A stretch of DNA of 55,062 nucleotides from Bacillota bacterium (lineage in GTDB: Bacteria; Bacillota; Clostridia; Lachnospirales; Lachnospiraceae): positions 1 to 55,062 of the forward strand of contig JAEXAX010000009.1 of assembly GCA_023458035.1 (NCBI GenBank), given 5' to 3'. Made by a program: the position numbers and the translations under genes. The notes beneath the pieces were generated by a model. It had not been told where the DNA came from and did not search any database. It saw only the letters and a list, made by a program, of their open reading frames with translations. Position 1 is the stretch's first letter, and each line of letters begins with the position of its first letter. Positions 23,311-31,691 of the stretch are shown here, piece after piece.

Positions 23311-24846
23311 TTATTTCTCTATTAAGAGTGAAGTTCCGGTCATTTCAGCCGGCTGCTGCAGACCCATCAATTCGATCAAGGTTGGTGCGATATCAGCCAG
23401 ACAACCGCCGGCACGCAAGTCGTACTTCGGATCGGCATTGATCAGAATAAACGGTACCGGGTTGGTTGTATGCGCCGTAAACGGTTCGCCGTTATCATAA
23501 TCTACCAGCTGCTCCACATTCCCATGGTCGGCGCAGAGGAACATTTGGCCGCCGACCGCCTTCAAAGCAGTCACTGCTTTGCCGACACATTCGTCGATGG
23601 CTTCTACGGCCTTGATTGCCGATTTTTCCACACCGGTATGCCCTACCATATCCGGGTTTGCAAAATTGATGATGATCACATCATACCTGCCGCCGCTGAT
23701 GGCCTCTACCAAACGATCAGCCACCTCATAGGCACTCATCTCCGGCTGCAGGTCATAGGTAGCCACCTTCGGAGATTTGACCAGGATACGGTCTTCCCCC
23801 GGATTCGGCTCTTCCACACCGCCATTGAAGAAAAAGGTTACATGAGCATATTTCTCAGTTTCTGCCAGTCTGGCCTGTGTCAGATTGTTTTCTGCCAGAA
23901 ACTCCCCGAAGGTCTTGGTGATTTTAACCGGCTTAAAGGCCACTTCCTTATTCGGAATGGTTACATCATACTCGGTAAAAGTGACAAATTTAGTATGCAG
24001 ACGCTCTCCGCGGTCGAAGCCGTCAAACGTATCCATACAGAAAACACGGCTCATCTCACGGGCACGATCCGGCCGGAAGTTAAAGAAGATGACAGCATCA
24101 TCATTCTTCACTTGACCAACCGGCACGCCGTTCTTGGTAATCACGGTCGGCAAAACGAACTCATCCGTCTTTCCGTCGGCATAAGAGGCCTCAATCGCCT
24201 CGGTGGCCGCCTCAGAGGTTTCCCCTTCGGCGCCTGTCATAGCTTTATAAGCCAGCGCCACACGATCCCAGCGATTATCCCGATCCATGGCATAGTAACG
24301 TCCCATCACAGTCGCTACTGCACCGACGCCCAACTCCTCCATCTTGGCTTCCAGCTGAGCGACAAACTCCTTACCGGATGACGGCGGGGTATCACGACCA
24401 TCCAAAAAGCAGTGAACATAGACATTTTCCACACCTTCGCGCTTTGCCATTGCCAGTAAGCCGTAGATATGGGTGATATGGCTGTGTACGCCGCCGTCAG
24501 ACACCAGCCCCATCAAATGCAAACTATGCGCCTTGGCTTGAGAAAATGCCGCCTTTAAGGCTTCATTTTCAAAAAAGTCACCATCTGTAATAGCCTTAGT
24601 GATTCTGGTTAACTCCTGATAAACGATACGTCCGGCCCCCATATTCAAATGTCCGACCTCGGAATTTCCCATCTGACCGTCCGGCAGGCCGACAGCCATA
24701 CCGCTGGCATTTCCTTCCACGAACGGATATTCCCGCATTAAGCCGTCCAGCACCGGTGTATTCGCCAGTGCCACAGCATTATGCTCCTGCTTTGGATTCA
24801 GGCCGAAACCGTCCAATATCATTAATACGGTTGGTTTTTTATTCAT
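23311..24846 (-). CDS. gpmI: 2,3-bisphosphoglycerate-independent phosphoglycerate mutase
   Basis: A 511-residue Mn-dependent mutase that interconverts 3- and 2-phosphoglycerate. It shows VLMILDGFGLN at the start, the catalytic serine in DGQMGNSEVGH (about residue 62), DGRDTPP, and the C-terminal metal ligands in MVGHTG and FLCADHGNVEQL. Full family length. It is the last gene of the gap-pgk-tpiA-gpmI operon, 8 bases after tpiA. No enolase gene follows; the convergent LysR gene and a terminator do. Confidence 0.97.
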   Translation of the reverse strand: MNKKPTVLMILDGFGLNPKQEHNAVALANTPVLDGLMREYPFVEGNASGMAVGLPDGQMGNSEVGHLNMGAGRIVYQELTRITKAITDGDFFENEALKAAFSQAKAHSLHLMGLVSDGGVHSHITHIYGLLAMAKREGVENVYVHCFLDGRDTPPSSGKEFVAQLEAKMEELGVGAVATVMGRYYAMDRDNRWDRVALAYKAMTGAEGETSEAATEAIEASYADGKTDEFVLPTVITKNGVPVGQVKNDDAVIFFNFRPDRAREMSRVFCMDTFDGFDRGERLHTKFVTFTEYDVTIPNKEVAFKPVKITKTFGEFLAENNLTQARLAETEKYAHVTFFFNGGVEEPNPGEDRILVKSPKVATYDLQPEMSAYEVADRLVEAISGGRYDVIIINFANPDMVGHTGVEKSAIKAVEAIDECVGKAVTALKAVGGQMFLCADHGNVEQLVDYDNGEPFTAHTTNPVPFILINADPKYDLRAGGCLADIAPTLIELMGLQQPAEMTGTSLLIEK

Positions 24847-24854
24847 AATACTCC

Positions 24855-25601
24855 TTATTTGTAATTAACGATCTTTCCAAAGTCCGGCTTCAGGGCTGCG
24901 CCGCCTACCAGACCGCCATCGATATCCGGCTGCGAAAACAACTCGGCCGCGCTGGCTGCCGAAACACTGCCGCCGTACTGAATACGAATGGCTTCGGCTG
25001 TCTGCTCATTATAAAGTTCAGCAATGCAGGCACGGATGGCCGCGCATACTTCCTGTGCCTGCGCAGTGGTTGCCACCTTACCCGTTCCGATCGCCCAGAT
25101 CGGCTCGTATGCGATAACGGCTTCCTTAGCCTGATCGGCAGTTACGTTTAAGAACGCGATCTTGATCTGCTGACGGATAAAGTCGATGGTCACGCCCTGC
25201 TCTCTCTGTGCCAAACTCTCGCCACAGCAAATGATCGGGGTAATTCCATGCTCGAATGCCTTTAACACTTTCTTATTAACGGTCACATCCGTCTCGGCAA
25301 AGTACTCACGTCTTTCAGAATGTCCGATGATAACATATTTCACGCCGACATCTGTCAGCATGGCCGGTGAGATTTCTCCGGTATACGCACCGCTCTCTTC
25401 AAAATACATATTCTCTGCACCGATTTTAATGTTGCTGCCTTTAGCCGCTTCCAGCGCCGGGAAAATATCAATGGCCGGTACACAGAATACAACATCGGCT
25501 GCATCCGTAGCTACCAACGGCTTTAACTCCTCAATCAGCTTTACAGCCTGGCTCGGGGTCATGTTCATTTTCCAATTTCCGGCAATAATTTTTCTACGCA
25601 T
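24855..25601 (-). CDS. tpiA: Triosephosphate isomerase
   Basis: A 248-residue TIM-barrel enzyme interconverting dihydroxyacetone phosphate and glyceraldehyde 3-phosphate. It shows GNWKMN at the start, the catalytic His in IIGHSERR, the catalytic Glu in AYEPIWAIGTGK and the phosphate-binding QYGGSVS and GGLVGGAAL. Third gene of the glycolytic operon, 49 bases after pgk, with GGAGG before the ATG. Confidence 0.97.
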   Translation of the reverse strand: MRRKIIAGNWKMNMTPSQAVKLIEELKPLVATDAADVVFCVPAIDIFPALEAAKGSNIKIGAENMYFEESGAYTGEISPAMLTDVGVKYVIIGHSERREYFAETDVTVNKKVLKAFEHGITPIICCGESLAQREQGVTIDFIRQQIKIAFLNVTADQAKEAVIAYEPIWAIGTGKVATTAQAQEVCAAIRACIAELYNEQTAEAIRIQYGGSVSAASAAELFSQPDIDGGLVGGAALKPDFGKIVNYK

Positions 25602-25650
25602 TTATATGTTTCCTCCTATATAACTCGTATCTATCTTAATCCGTGAATGA

Positions 25651-26844
25651 TTATTTATCGTTGGCCGCTGCTACGCCCGGCAGCTCCTTGCCTTCCAGAA
25701 ACTCCAAAGAAGCGCCGCCGCCGGTGGAGATATGGGTCATCTTATCACCAAAGCCCAGGATATTAACAGCCGCAGCCGAGTCGCCGCCGCCAATGATGGT
25801 AGTGGCATCCAGCTCAGCCAAAGCCTTCGCTACCGCTACCGTACCGGCTGCAAAGTTGGACATCTCAAATACTCCCATCGGTCCGTTCCAAACCACAGTC
25901 TTGGCAGATTTCACGGCATCCGCATACAGAGCCTGGGTCTTCGGTCCGATATCCAGTCCCATCTCATCAGCCGCCATCTGTCCGGCCTCTGCCACACGGA
26001 AGGCTGCATCATTTGAAAATTCTTTGGCCACCACATCATCTACCGGGATCAATAAGGAAACCCCCGTGGCCTTAGCCTTCTCAACCATCTCCTTGGCATA
26101 ATCCAGGTAATCGGCCTCAACCAATGAAGCGCCAACCTCCTCGCCCAAAGCCTTCTTAAAGGTATAGCTCATACCACCGCCGATGATCAGGGTGTCTACC
26201 TTATCCAGCAGATTGTTGATAACAGAGATCTTCGAGGAAACCTTGGAACCGCCCAGGATGGCCACAAACGGTCTTTCCGGATTATTTACGGCATTGCCCA
26301 GGAACTCGATCTCCTTTTGCATCAGATACCCAACCACAGCGGTATCCACGAACCCGGTCACACCGACATTCGAGCAGTGCGCACGATGAGCAGTACCAAA
26401 AGCATCATTGACAAAAACATCAGCCAAAGAAGCCAGTTCTTTGCTGAAAGCCTCTTCATTCTTGGTTTCTTCCTTACGATAACGGGTATTTTCCAGTAAT
26501 ACCACATCGCCGTCCTTCATGGCGGCCACGGCCGCTTTAGCATTCTCTCCGACCACTTCGGCATCTGCCGCAAACTTCACTTCCCGACCCAACAGCTCGC
26601 TCAAGCGAACAGCCACCGAGGCCAGCGACAGCTCCGGCTTCGGCTCACCCTTCGGCTTACCCAGATGAGAACACAGAATCACTTTTCCACCGTCAGCCAA
26701 CAGCTTCTTAATAGTCGGCAGGGCGGCCACCAGACGATTCTCGTCTGTGATCACGCCATCCTTCAGCGGTACGTTAAAGTCACAACGAACCAGCACACGC
26801 AGGCCCTTTACATTGATATCATCTACGGATTTTTTATTTAACAT
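25651..26844 (-). CDS. pgk: Phosphoglycerate kinase
   Basis: A 397-residue monomeric kinase making ATP from 1,3-bisphosphoglycerate. It shows LVRCDFNVPLKDG, SHLGKPKG, ILGGSKVSSKI and GGGDSAAAV, all standard, and full family length. AGGAGG lies before the ATG. It is separated from gap by a 78-base gap containing a terminator-like hairpin, so its level may be set below that of gap. Confidence 0.97.
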   Translation of the reverse strand: MLNKKSVDDINVKGLRVLVRCDFNVPLKDGVITDENRLVAALPTIKKLLADGGKVILCSHLGKPKGEPKPELSLASVAVRLSELLGREVKFAADAEVVGENAKAAVAAMKDGDVVLLENTRYRKEETKNEEAFSKELASLADVFVNDAFGTAHRAHCSNVGVTGFVDTAVVGYLMQKEIEFLGNAVNNPERPFVAILGGSKVSSKISVINNLLDKVDTLIIGGGMSYTFKKALGEEVGASLVEADYLDYAKEMVEKAKATGVSLLIPVDDVVAKEFSNDAAFRVAEAGQMAADEMGLDIGPKTQALYADAVKSAKTVVWNGPMGVFEMSNFAAGTVAVAKALAELDATTIIGGGDSAAAVNILGFGDKMTHISTGGGASLEFLEGKELPGVAAANDK

Positions 26845-26861
26845 GCTTTCCTCCTTATATC

Positions 26862-26894
26862 ATAAAAGAGCCCGGTCCCTAAAAGACCGGACCC
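26862..26894 (-). terminator. Internal terminator/attenuator between gap and pgk
   Basis: On the minus strand GGGTCCGGTC pairs with GACCGGGCTC (10 pairs including two G-U) across a 7-base loop, followed by TTTTAT. Partial termination here would leave gap mRNA more abundant than the distal genes. It could also be an RNA processing or stability element. Confidence 0.7.
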
Positions 26895-26922
26895 TTTTGG
26901 ATCTTAATTTGCCTGTAGCAGC

Positions 26923-27936
26923 TTATGCCAGTTCAGCGAAATATTTGATTGTTCTAACCATCTGGCTGGTGTAAGAATTCTCATTGTCATACCATGATAC
27001 AACCTTCACTAAGGTCTTGCCTGCTTCAAGCGGGGTAACCTTGGTCTGGGTAGCATCAAACAAGGAACCTTCGGTGATTCCCACGATATCGGAGGAAACC
27101 AGCTCTTCTTCGGTATAACCGAAGGAAGCGGAAGCGGCAGCCTTCATAGCAGCATTTACATCTGCCACAGTTACTTCGCCTTCAACTACAGCCACCAGCT
27201 CGGTGGTGGAGCCGGTCGGTACCGGAACACGCTGAGCAGCGCCGTCCAGCTTACCGGCTAATTCCGGGATAACCAGACCGATCGCCTTGGCAGCACCGGT
27301 GCTGTTCGGAACGATCGAGCAGGCAGCGGCGCGGGCTCTTCTTAAATCACCCTTCGGATGCGGTCCGTCCAAAGTCATCTGATCTCCGGTATAAGCATGG
27401 ATGGTGGTCATAAAGCCTTTCACGATCGGAGCCAGCTTGTTCAAGGTAGCTGCCATCGGAGCCAGGCAGTTGGTCGTACAGGAAGCTGCGGAAATAACAG
27501 TATCCTGAGCGGTCAGAGTTCCCTCATTTACGCTGAATACGATGGTCGGCAGATCGTTTCCGGCCGGAGCAGAAATAACAACCTTCTTAGCGCCCGCAGT
27601 AATATGAGCGGAAGCCTTCTCCTTAGAGGTGAAGAAACCGGTACACTCCAGAACTACATCTACATTTAATTCGCCCCACGGTAAGTCTTTCGGATCTCTC
27701 TGAGCGTAGATCTTAATCTCTTTTCCGTCAACGATGATGGAATCATCAGTAGAAGAAACCTTATCAGCCAAGGCATATCTGCCCTGAGCCGAGTCATACT
27801 TTAACAGATGAGCTAACATCTTCGGGCTGGTTAAGTCATTGATCGCAACAACTTCGTAGCCTTCTGCACCAAACATCTGTCTGAAAGCCAAACGTCCGAT
27901 ACGACCAAAACCGTTAATCGCTACTTTTACTGCCAT
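26923..27936 (-). CDS. gap: Glyceraldehyde-3-phosphate dehydrogenase, type I
   Basis: A 337-residue NAD-dependent dehydrogenase. The Rossmann start is VAINGFGRIGRLAFR, the active-site Cys is in ISAASCTTNCLAPMA, and WYDNENSY is near the C-terminus. It is the first gene of the gap-pgk-tpiA-gpmI operon. GAGG lies before the ATG. No cggR-type repressor gene is next to it; the region upstream is a divergent promoter region shared with an ABC importer. Confidence 0.97.
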   Translation of the reverse strand: MAVKVAINGFGRIGRLAFRQMFGAEGYEVVAINDLTSPKMLAHLLKYDSAQGRYALADKVSSTDDSIIVDGKEIKIYAQRDPKDLPWGELNVDVVLECTGFFTSKEKASAHITAGAKKVVISAPAGNDLPTIVFSVNEGTLTAQDTVISAASCTTNCLAPMAATLNKLAPIVKGFMTTIHAYTGDQMTLDGPHPKGDLRRARAAACSIVPNSTGAAKAIGLVIPELAGKLDGAAQRVPVPTGSTTELVAVVEGEVTVADVNAAMKAAASASFGYTEEELVSSDIVGITEGSLFDATQTKVTPLEAGKTLVKVVSWYDNENSYTSQMVRTIKYFAELA

Positions 27937-28026
27937 AATTTTTTCCTCCTAATTGTATCATTAGTACTCTTTTCTCCCTTGTAATATGGGCGAAAATAAT
28001 CGGTGGTTTCTTTTTCCACCTATCGT

Positions 28027-28056
28027 CTTTATTCTAACGAATCCACTATAAAATAG
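28027..28056 (-). promoter_or_regulatory. Candidate gap promoter
   Basis: On the minus strand TTGCTA and TAGAAT lie 17 bases apart, about 95 bases upstream of the gap start. Both boxes deviate from consensus, and TTGTCA a little further upstream is an alternative -35. Position is approximate. Confidence 0.4.
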
Positions 28057-28182
28057 CAAGTCTTTTTTAAAGATTGACAAATTTTTCACTTATTATCAAA
28101 ACCTTTTCTTTTGACTGATTATATCCTAAGCAATATGCCGAAATTCACGCTTTTGCACTTTACACCGCAACGCTTTAACGTG

Positions 28183-28211
28183 TTGACATGGCCTCGATTC
28201 TGGTTTATACT
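28183..28211 (+). promoter_or_regulatory. Consensus sigma-A promoter of the ABC importer
   Basis: TTGACA (28183-28188) and TATACT (28206-28211) are separated by exactly 17 bases. The start codon is about 60 bases downstream. This also excludes an earlier in-frame ATG at 28188, which lies inside the promoter. Confidence 0.8.
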
Positions 28212-28271
28212 ATTCACTATCTCGGAGCCGCTGGATCAGCCGCTCACTTAAATTTGTTGATGGAGGATAAC

Positions 28272-29300
28272 ATGATGAAAAAAATGAAAGTGCTAACGCT
28301 GACTCTGATCGGCACTGTTCTTCTGGTACTCGGTGGCTGTACCAATAACCTGAAGTCAGGTGAAACAAATACATCCGGCGGCAGCAAGCCGACGGTCAAG
28401 ACAACCGGCTCGGAAGTCGAAACCGCCGAAACCGTTAAGATCGGTATAATCCAGTATGTTCAGCACGAAGCGCTGGATGCCGCCAGAAAAGGCTTTATCG
28501 ACGGATTGGCCGAAGCAGGTTATGAAGACGGCAAAAACATCGCCATTGATTATGAAAATGCACAGGCCGACCAGTCAAATACATCAACTATCGCCGATAA
28601 ATTTGTCAGTGATAAAAAAGATCTGATTCTGGCCGTCGCCACTCCGGCTGCGCAGGCCGTCGCCAATAAGACCGCTGAGATCCCCATCCTGATCACTGCT
28701 GTAACCGATCCGGCCTCTGCCGGTCTGGTAAAGGCAAACGATATCGCCGGCGGAAATGTCAGCGGTACCTCAGACCTGAACCCGATCAAGGAACAGATTG
28801 AATTGCTGAAAAACACCATGCCGCAGGTCAAAAAGGTAGCCCTGCTCTACTCCTCTGCCGAGGATAATTCCCGCTTTCAGATAGCGCTGGCCAAGAAATA
28901 TCTGGATGCTGCAGGCATAACCTATACCGATGCCACCGTCCAGAACACCAATGATGTTCAGTCCGTCGTAGAATCTTTAGTTGGCAAGGCAGATGCCATC
29001 TATACTCCAACCGACAATATTATTGCATCATCTATGAGCGTTGTTTCCAAGGTGGCAACTGACGCTAAAATCCCGGTATTTGCCGGCGAGGAAGCTCTGG
29101 TCAATAACGGTGCACTGGCCACCTACGGTATCGACTACTATGCCCTGGGCAAGCAGACGGCAGCCATGGCAGTGAAGCTCTTAAAGGGTGAGGCCAAGAT
29201 CACCGAGATGCCGATCGAGTATCCGAATAAGCTGACCCTGACTGTCAACCCGGAAATTGAAAAAGCATTAAATCTAAAGGTTCCGACCTCTCAAAAATAA
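28272..29300 (+). CDS. ABC importer substrate-binding lipoprotein (TrpX-like family)
   Basis: A 342-residue lipoprotein. After MMKKMKVLTLTLIGTVLLVL comes the lipobox LGGC, then a Ser/Thr/Gly linker, then a two-lobed binding domain of the ABC_sub_bind type (VKIGIIQYVQHEALDAARKGF, SAGLVKAN, YTPTDNI). I chose the ATG at 28272, 5 bases after GGAGG. This family includes streptococcal TrpX of a tryptophan importer, but the substrate cannot be read from the sequence, and no T-box or trp leader is seen. First of three genes with permease and ATPase. Confidence 0.88.
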   Translation: MMKKMKVLTLTLIGTVLLVLGGCTNNLKSGETNTSGGSKPTVKTTGSEVETAETVKIGIIQYVQHEALDAARKGFIDGLAEAGYEDGKNIAIDYENAQADQSNTSTIADKFVSDKKDLILAVATPAAQAVANKTAEIPILITAVTDPASAGLVKANDIAGGNVSGTSDLNPIKEQIELLKNTMPQVKKVALLYSSAEDNSRFQIALAKKYLDAAGITYTDATVQNTNDVQSVVESLVGKADAIYTPTDNIIASSMSVVSKVATDAKIPVFAGEEALVNNGALATYGIDYYALGKQTAAMAVKLLKGEAKITEMPIEYPNKLTLTVNPEIEKALNLKVPTSQK

Positions 29301-29331
29301 ACATAATATTTATTGTAAGAAGGAGTCACTT

Positions 29332-30267
29332 ATGAATTGGTTTAGTCTTGTGAGCGCCGGTCAGGGCGCACTTGTGCAGGGCATTCTCTGGGGAATTATG
29401 GCAATCGGCGTTTTTCTGACCTTTCGCGTTCTGAATTATCCGGATATGACAGCCGACGGCAGCTTTGCTCTCGGCGGAGCAGTCTGTGCCACCGGTATCA
29501 TCAACGGCTTGCATCCGCTGGCCGCCCTGTTGATCGCCATGATTTGCGGCGCAGCAGCCGGTTATATCACCGCTTTTTTGCACACTGTGCTGGACATTCC
29601 GGCCATCCTGTCCGGTATCTTGACTCAGATCTCCCTGTATTCGATTAACCTGCGTATCATGGGTCGGGCCAACACGCCCCTATTAAAGTATGAAACACTG
29701 TTCAGTTTGTTTGAAGGCTTTCTGCATTCGATCGGGCTGCAGCTGAAAGCAGTCTATGCAGAGATGATTCTCAGCCTGCTCTTTACCGTCCTTGTCATTG
29801 TCATACTCTACTGGTTTTTCGGCACCGAGATCGGCTGTGCCATACGAGCCACCGGAAATAATGAATTTATGGTGCGTGCACAGGGACAAAATACCAACAC
29901 GACCAAGCTCATTACCTTGATGTTGTCCAATGGCCTAATCGCCTTCTCCGGCGGTCTGATGGCCATGAACCAGGGCTTCGCCGATACCGGCATGGGCGTC
30001 GGCGCTATCGTCATCGGTCTGGCGTCTATCGTCATTGGCGAAGTGGTACTCGGACACTTTAAATCCTTCGGCAGTCTCCTGCTTTCGATCATCATCGGTT
30101 CCATTGTCTACCGGTTGATCATCGCCATTGTGCTGCAGCTCGGTCTAAAGACCGATGATATGAAGCTGCTGACGGCGACGTTGGTAGCAGTAGCACTCGG
30201 CCTGCCGGTCATCCGTACCAGATTGACCGATCGTCGCGGCAAGAAGCAAGGAGGAAATTTATGTTAG
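29332..30267 (+). CDS. ABC importer permease
   Basis: A 311-residue inner-membrane permease of the BPD_transp_2 (branched-chain amino acid/ribose) type, with about eight to nine hydrophobic helices. Features include FRVLNYPDMTADGSFALGGAV near the start and FGTEIGCAIRATGNNEFMVRAQG in the loop that meets the ATPase. AAGGAG precedes the ATG. It overlaps the ATPase gene by 7 bases. Confidence 0.9.
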   Translation: MNWFSLVSAGQGALVQGILWGIMAIGVFLTFRVLNYPDMTADGSFALGGAVCATGIINGLHPLAALLIAMICGAAAGYITAFLHTVLDIPAILSGILTQISLYSINLRIMGRANTPLLKYETLFSLFEGFLHSIGLQLKAVYAEMILSLLFTVLVIVILYWFFGTEIGCAIRATGNNEFMVRAQGQNTNTTKLITLMLSNGLIAFSGGLMAMNQGFADTGMGVGAIVIGLASIVIGEVVLGHFKSFGSLLLSIIIGSIVYRLIIAIVLQLGLKTDDMKLLTATLVAVALGLPVIRTRLTDRRGKKQGGNLC

Positions 30268-31055
30268 TCCTGGATCAGATCTACAAAACCTTTAACAAGA
30301 ATACCATTAATGAAAAGAAGGCCCTCCGGAATCTTTCGCTGACCGTCAATGAAGGGGACTTTATTACCGTCATCGGCGGTAACGGTGCCGGCAAATCAAC
30401 TATGCTGAACATGATTGCCGGTGTTTATCCGATCGATGCCGGCCGCATCCTGTTGGATGGCCGGGATATCACCCTGGAAAAGGAGCATAAGCGGGCAGCT
30501 CATCTGGGACGTGTCTTTCAGGATCCGATGCTTGGTACAGCCGCCAATATGATGCTCGAAGAAAATCTGGCCATGGCCTTCCGCCGCGGCAAAAAACGTC
30601 GGCTCGGCTGGGGCATTACCGACGCCGAGCGCAGCCGCTATAAGGAAGCGCTCGCTCGACTGGATCTCGGTTTGGAGAACCGCTTATCCTCTAAGGTCGG
30701 TCTGCTCTCGGGTGGTCAACGTCAGGCATTGACACTGCTGATGGCCACCCTGCAAGCTCCGAAGCTGCTGCTCTTGGATGAACACACGGCTGCGCTTGAT
30801 CCGAAAACCGCAAAAAAAGTGTTGGAGCTGACACAGGAGATCGTAGCTGAAGAAAAACTGACTGCCATGATGATCACTCATAATATGAAGGATGCCATTC
30901 ATATCGGAAACCGTTTGATCATGATGCACGAAGGCCGCATCATCTATGACATCAGCGGTGAAGCGAAAAAACAGCTCAGCGTGAGGGATTTGCTGCTGAA
31001 ATTTGAAGAGATCAGCCATGACGAGCTGACCAATGACCGCATGCTATTAAATTAA
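30261..31055 (+). CDS. ABC importer ATPase
   Basis: A 264-residue ABC ATPase. Walker A is GGNGAGKST (about residue 38), the signature is LLSGGQRQA, Walker B is LLLLDEHTAALD and the switch is ITHN. It energises the permease encoded just upstream. AAGGAGG lies before the ATG inside the permease gene's end. The gene is followed by a palindrome and, further on, two T-tailed hairpins. Confidence 0.93.
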   Translation: MLVLDQIYKTFNKNTINEKKALRNLSLTVNEGDFITVIGGNGAGKSTMLNMIAGVYPIDAGRILLDGRDITLEKEHKRAAHLGRVFQDPMLGTAANMMLEENLAMAFRRGKKRRLGWGITDAERSRYKEALARLDLGLENRLSSKVGLLSGGQRQALTLLMATLQAPKLLLLDEHTAALDPKTAKKVLELTQEIVAEEKLTAMMITHNMKDAIHIGNRLIMMHEGRIIYDISGEAKKQLSVRDLLLKFEEISHDELTNDRMLLN

Positions 31056-31071
31056 ATCACACCAAGTCAAC

Positions 31072-31092
31072 GCCACCGGCTGAGCCGGTGGC
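31072..31092. repeat. Perfect 21-bp palindrome after the ABC operon
   Basis: Arms GCCACCGGCT and AGCCGGTGGC around a single G, preceded by AAGTCAAC. There is no T-run after it, so it is a poor terminator by itself. The layout matches a hairpin at 54948, and both resemble the subterminal hairpins of IS200/IS605-type elements. Confidence 0.6.
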
Positions 31093-31178
31093 CTGTTCAG
31101 TTCCTATGTATTATTTTATTGAATTTAGCTTATTTATACATTGCTAATTCAATGTTTTCTGATCTGAAGAGCTTCCAT

Positions 31179-31208
31179 CCATCTGCATAGCAGGTGGTTT
31201 GTTTTTGT
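31179..31208 (+). terminator. Terminator-like hairpin 1 after the ABC operon
   Basis: CCATCTGC pairs with GCAGGTGG across ATA and is followed by TTTGTTTTTG. It lies about 125 bases past the ATPase stop codon. Confidence 0.6.
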
Positions 31209-31223
31209 CTGTGATACAACAGA

Positions 31224-31273
31224 AGGCTCATTGCCGGGACCGGTTTGACGCCCGTAACAATAAGCCTTTTTTT
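31224..31273 (+). terminator. Terminator-like hairpin 2 after the ABC operon
   Basis: AGGCTCATTG pairs with CAATAAGCCT (one mismatch) around a 24-base loop with internal pairing, followed by seven T residues. It stops plus-strand transcription before the convergent membrane-protein gene. Confidence 0.65.
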
Positions 31274-31292
31274 CATCACTGCTGCTGTTTAT

Positions 31293-31691
31293 TTACAGCC
31301 GGTGGATTTCTTTTAATTTTTTATCCTTTCTGACAAATACCGCAAACATAATGATCATTCCGATCAAGAGGACGATGTCGATAATTCCCGCACCCACCAC
31401 CGGCAGCTTCGGTTTCGGCAAGACCCCTCCGAGCATTAAGGCTCGCAGAATGGTCCCGATGATCATATACAGACCCAACACAATGCAGAAGTTCATCAAC
31501 AAATCCCGGTAGGCCTGCTTCCCTTCTTTGGTAAGCTTCCAGCTGTCAAACTCTTTCGGCAGGATTTTGGCCGATAACGGTACCTTAAAATACTTGGCCG
31601 AAACGCCCTGATACAGGGCATATAGACCACCGACTGCGATCAGAATATCAAAGATATCCAGTCGCAGTCCTTTTAGAATCTCAACCCCCAT
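31293..31691 (-). CDS. Small membrane protein downstream of thrC
   Basis: Unrecognised 132-residue protein with three hydrophobic helices (about residues 13 to 30, 65 to 88 and 98 to 120) and charged loops between. Its ATG overlaps the thrC stop codon (TAATG), so it is translationally coupled to thrC. Nothing in the sequence indicates a role in threonine metabolism. It is the last gene of the division-cluster transcript. Confidence 0.7.
   Translation of the reverse strand: MGVEILKGLRLDIFDILIAVGGLYALYQGVSAKYFKVPLSAKILPKEFDSWKLTKEGKQAYRDLLMNFCIVLGLYMIIGTILRALMLGGVLPKPKLPVVGAGIIDIVLLIGMIIMFAVFVRKDKKLKEIHRL

Larger units (their letters stand above)
27937..28271. other. Divergent intergenic region between gap and the ABC importer
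   Basis: This 335-base stretch has no convincing gene. It holds the gap promoter on the minus strand and a consensus promoter for the ABC importer on the plus strand, with an AT-rich middle. The plus-strand leader is short (about 55 bases) and contains a small hairpin (GAGC-c-GCTG facing CAGC-c-GCTC near 28224-28245), too short for a T-box. Confidence 0.6.

Noticed and set aside
28188..28271. Longer form of the ABC lipoprotein starting at 28188
   Set aside because: That ATG lies within the promoter (it overlaps the -35 box), and the lipoprotein signal with GGAGG upstream begins at 28272.
28212..28271. T-box or riboswitch leader for the ABC importer
   Set aside because: The predicted leader is only about 55 bases, too short for these elements, and holds just one small hairpin.
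29047..29058. A fifth copy of the AAGGTGGCA palindrome inside the ABC lipoprotein gene
   Set aside because: Only one half-site is present (AAGGTGGCAACT) within coding sequence, with no facing arm.
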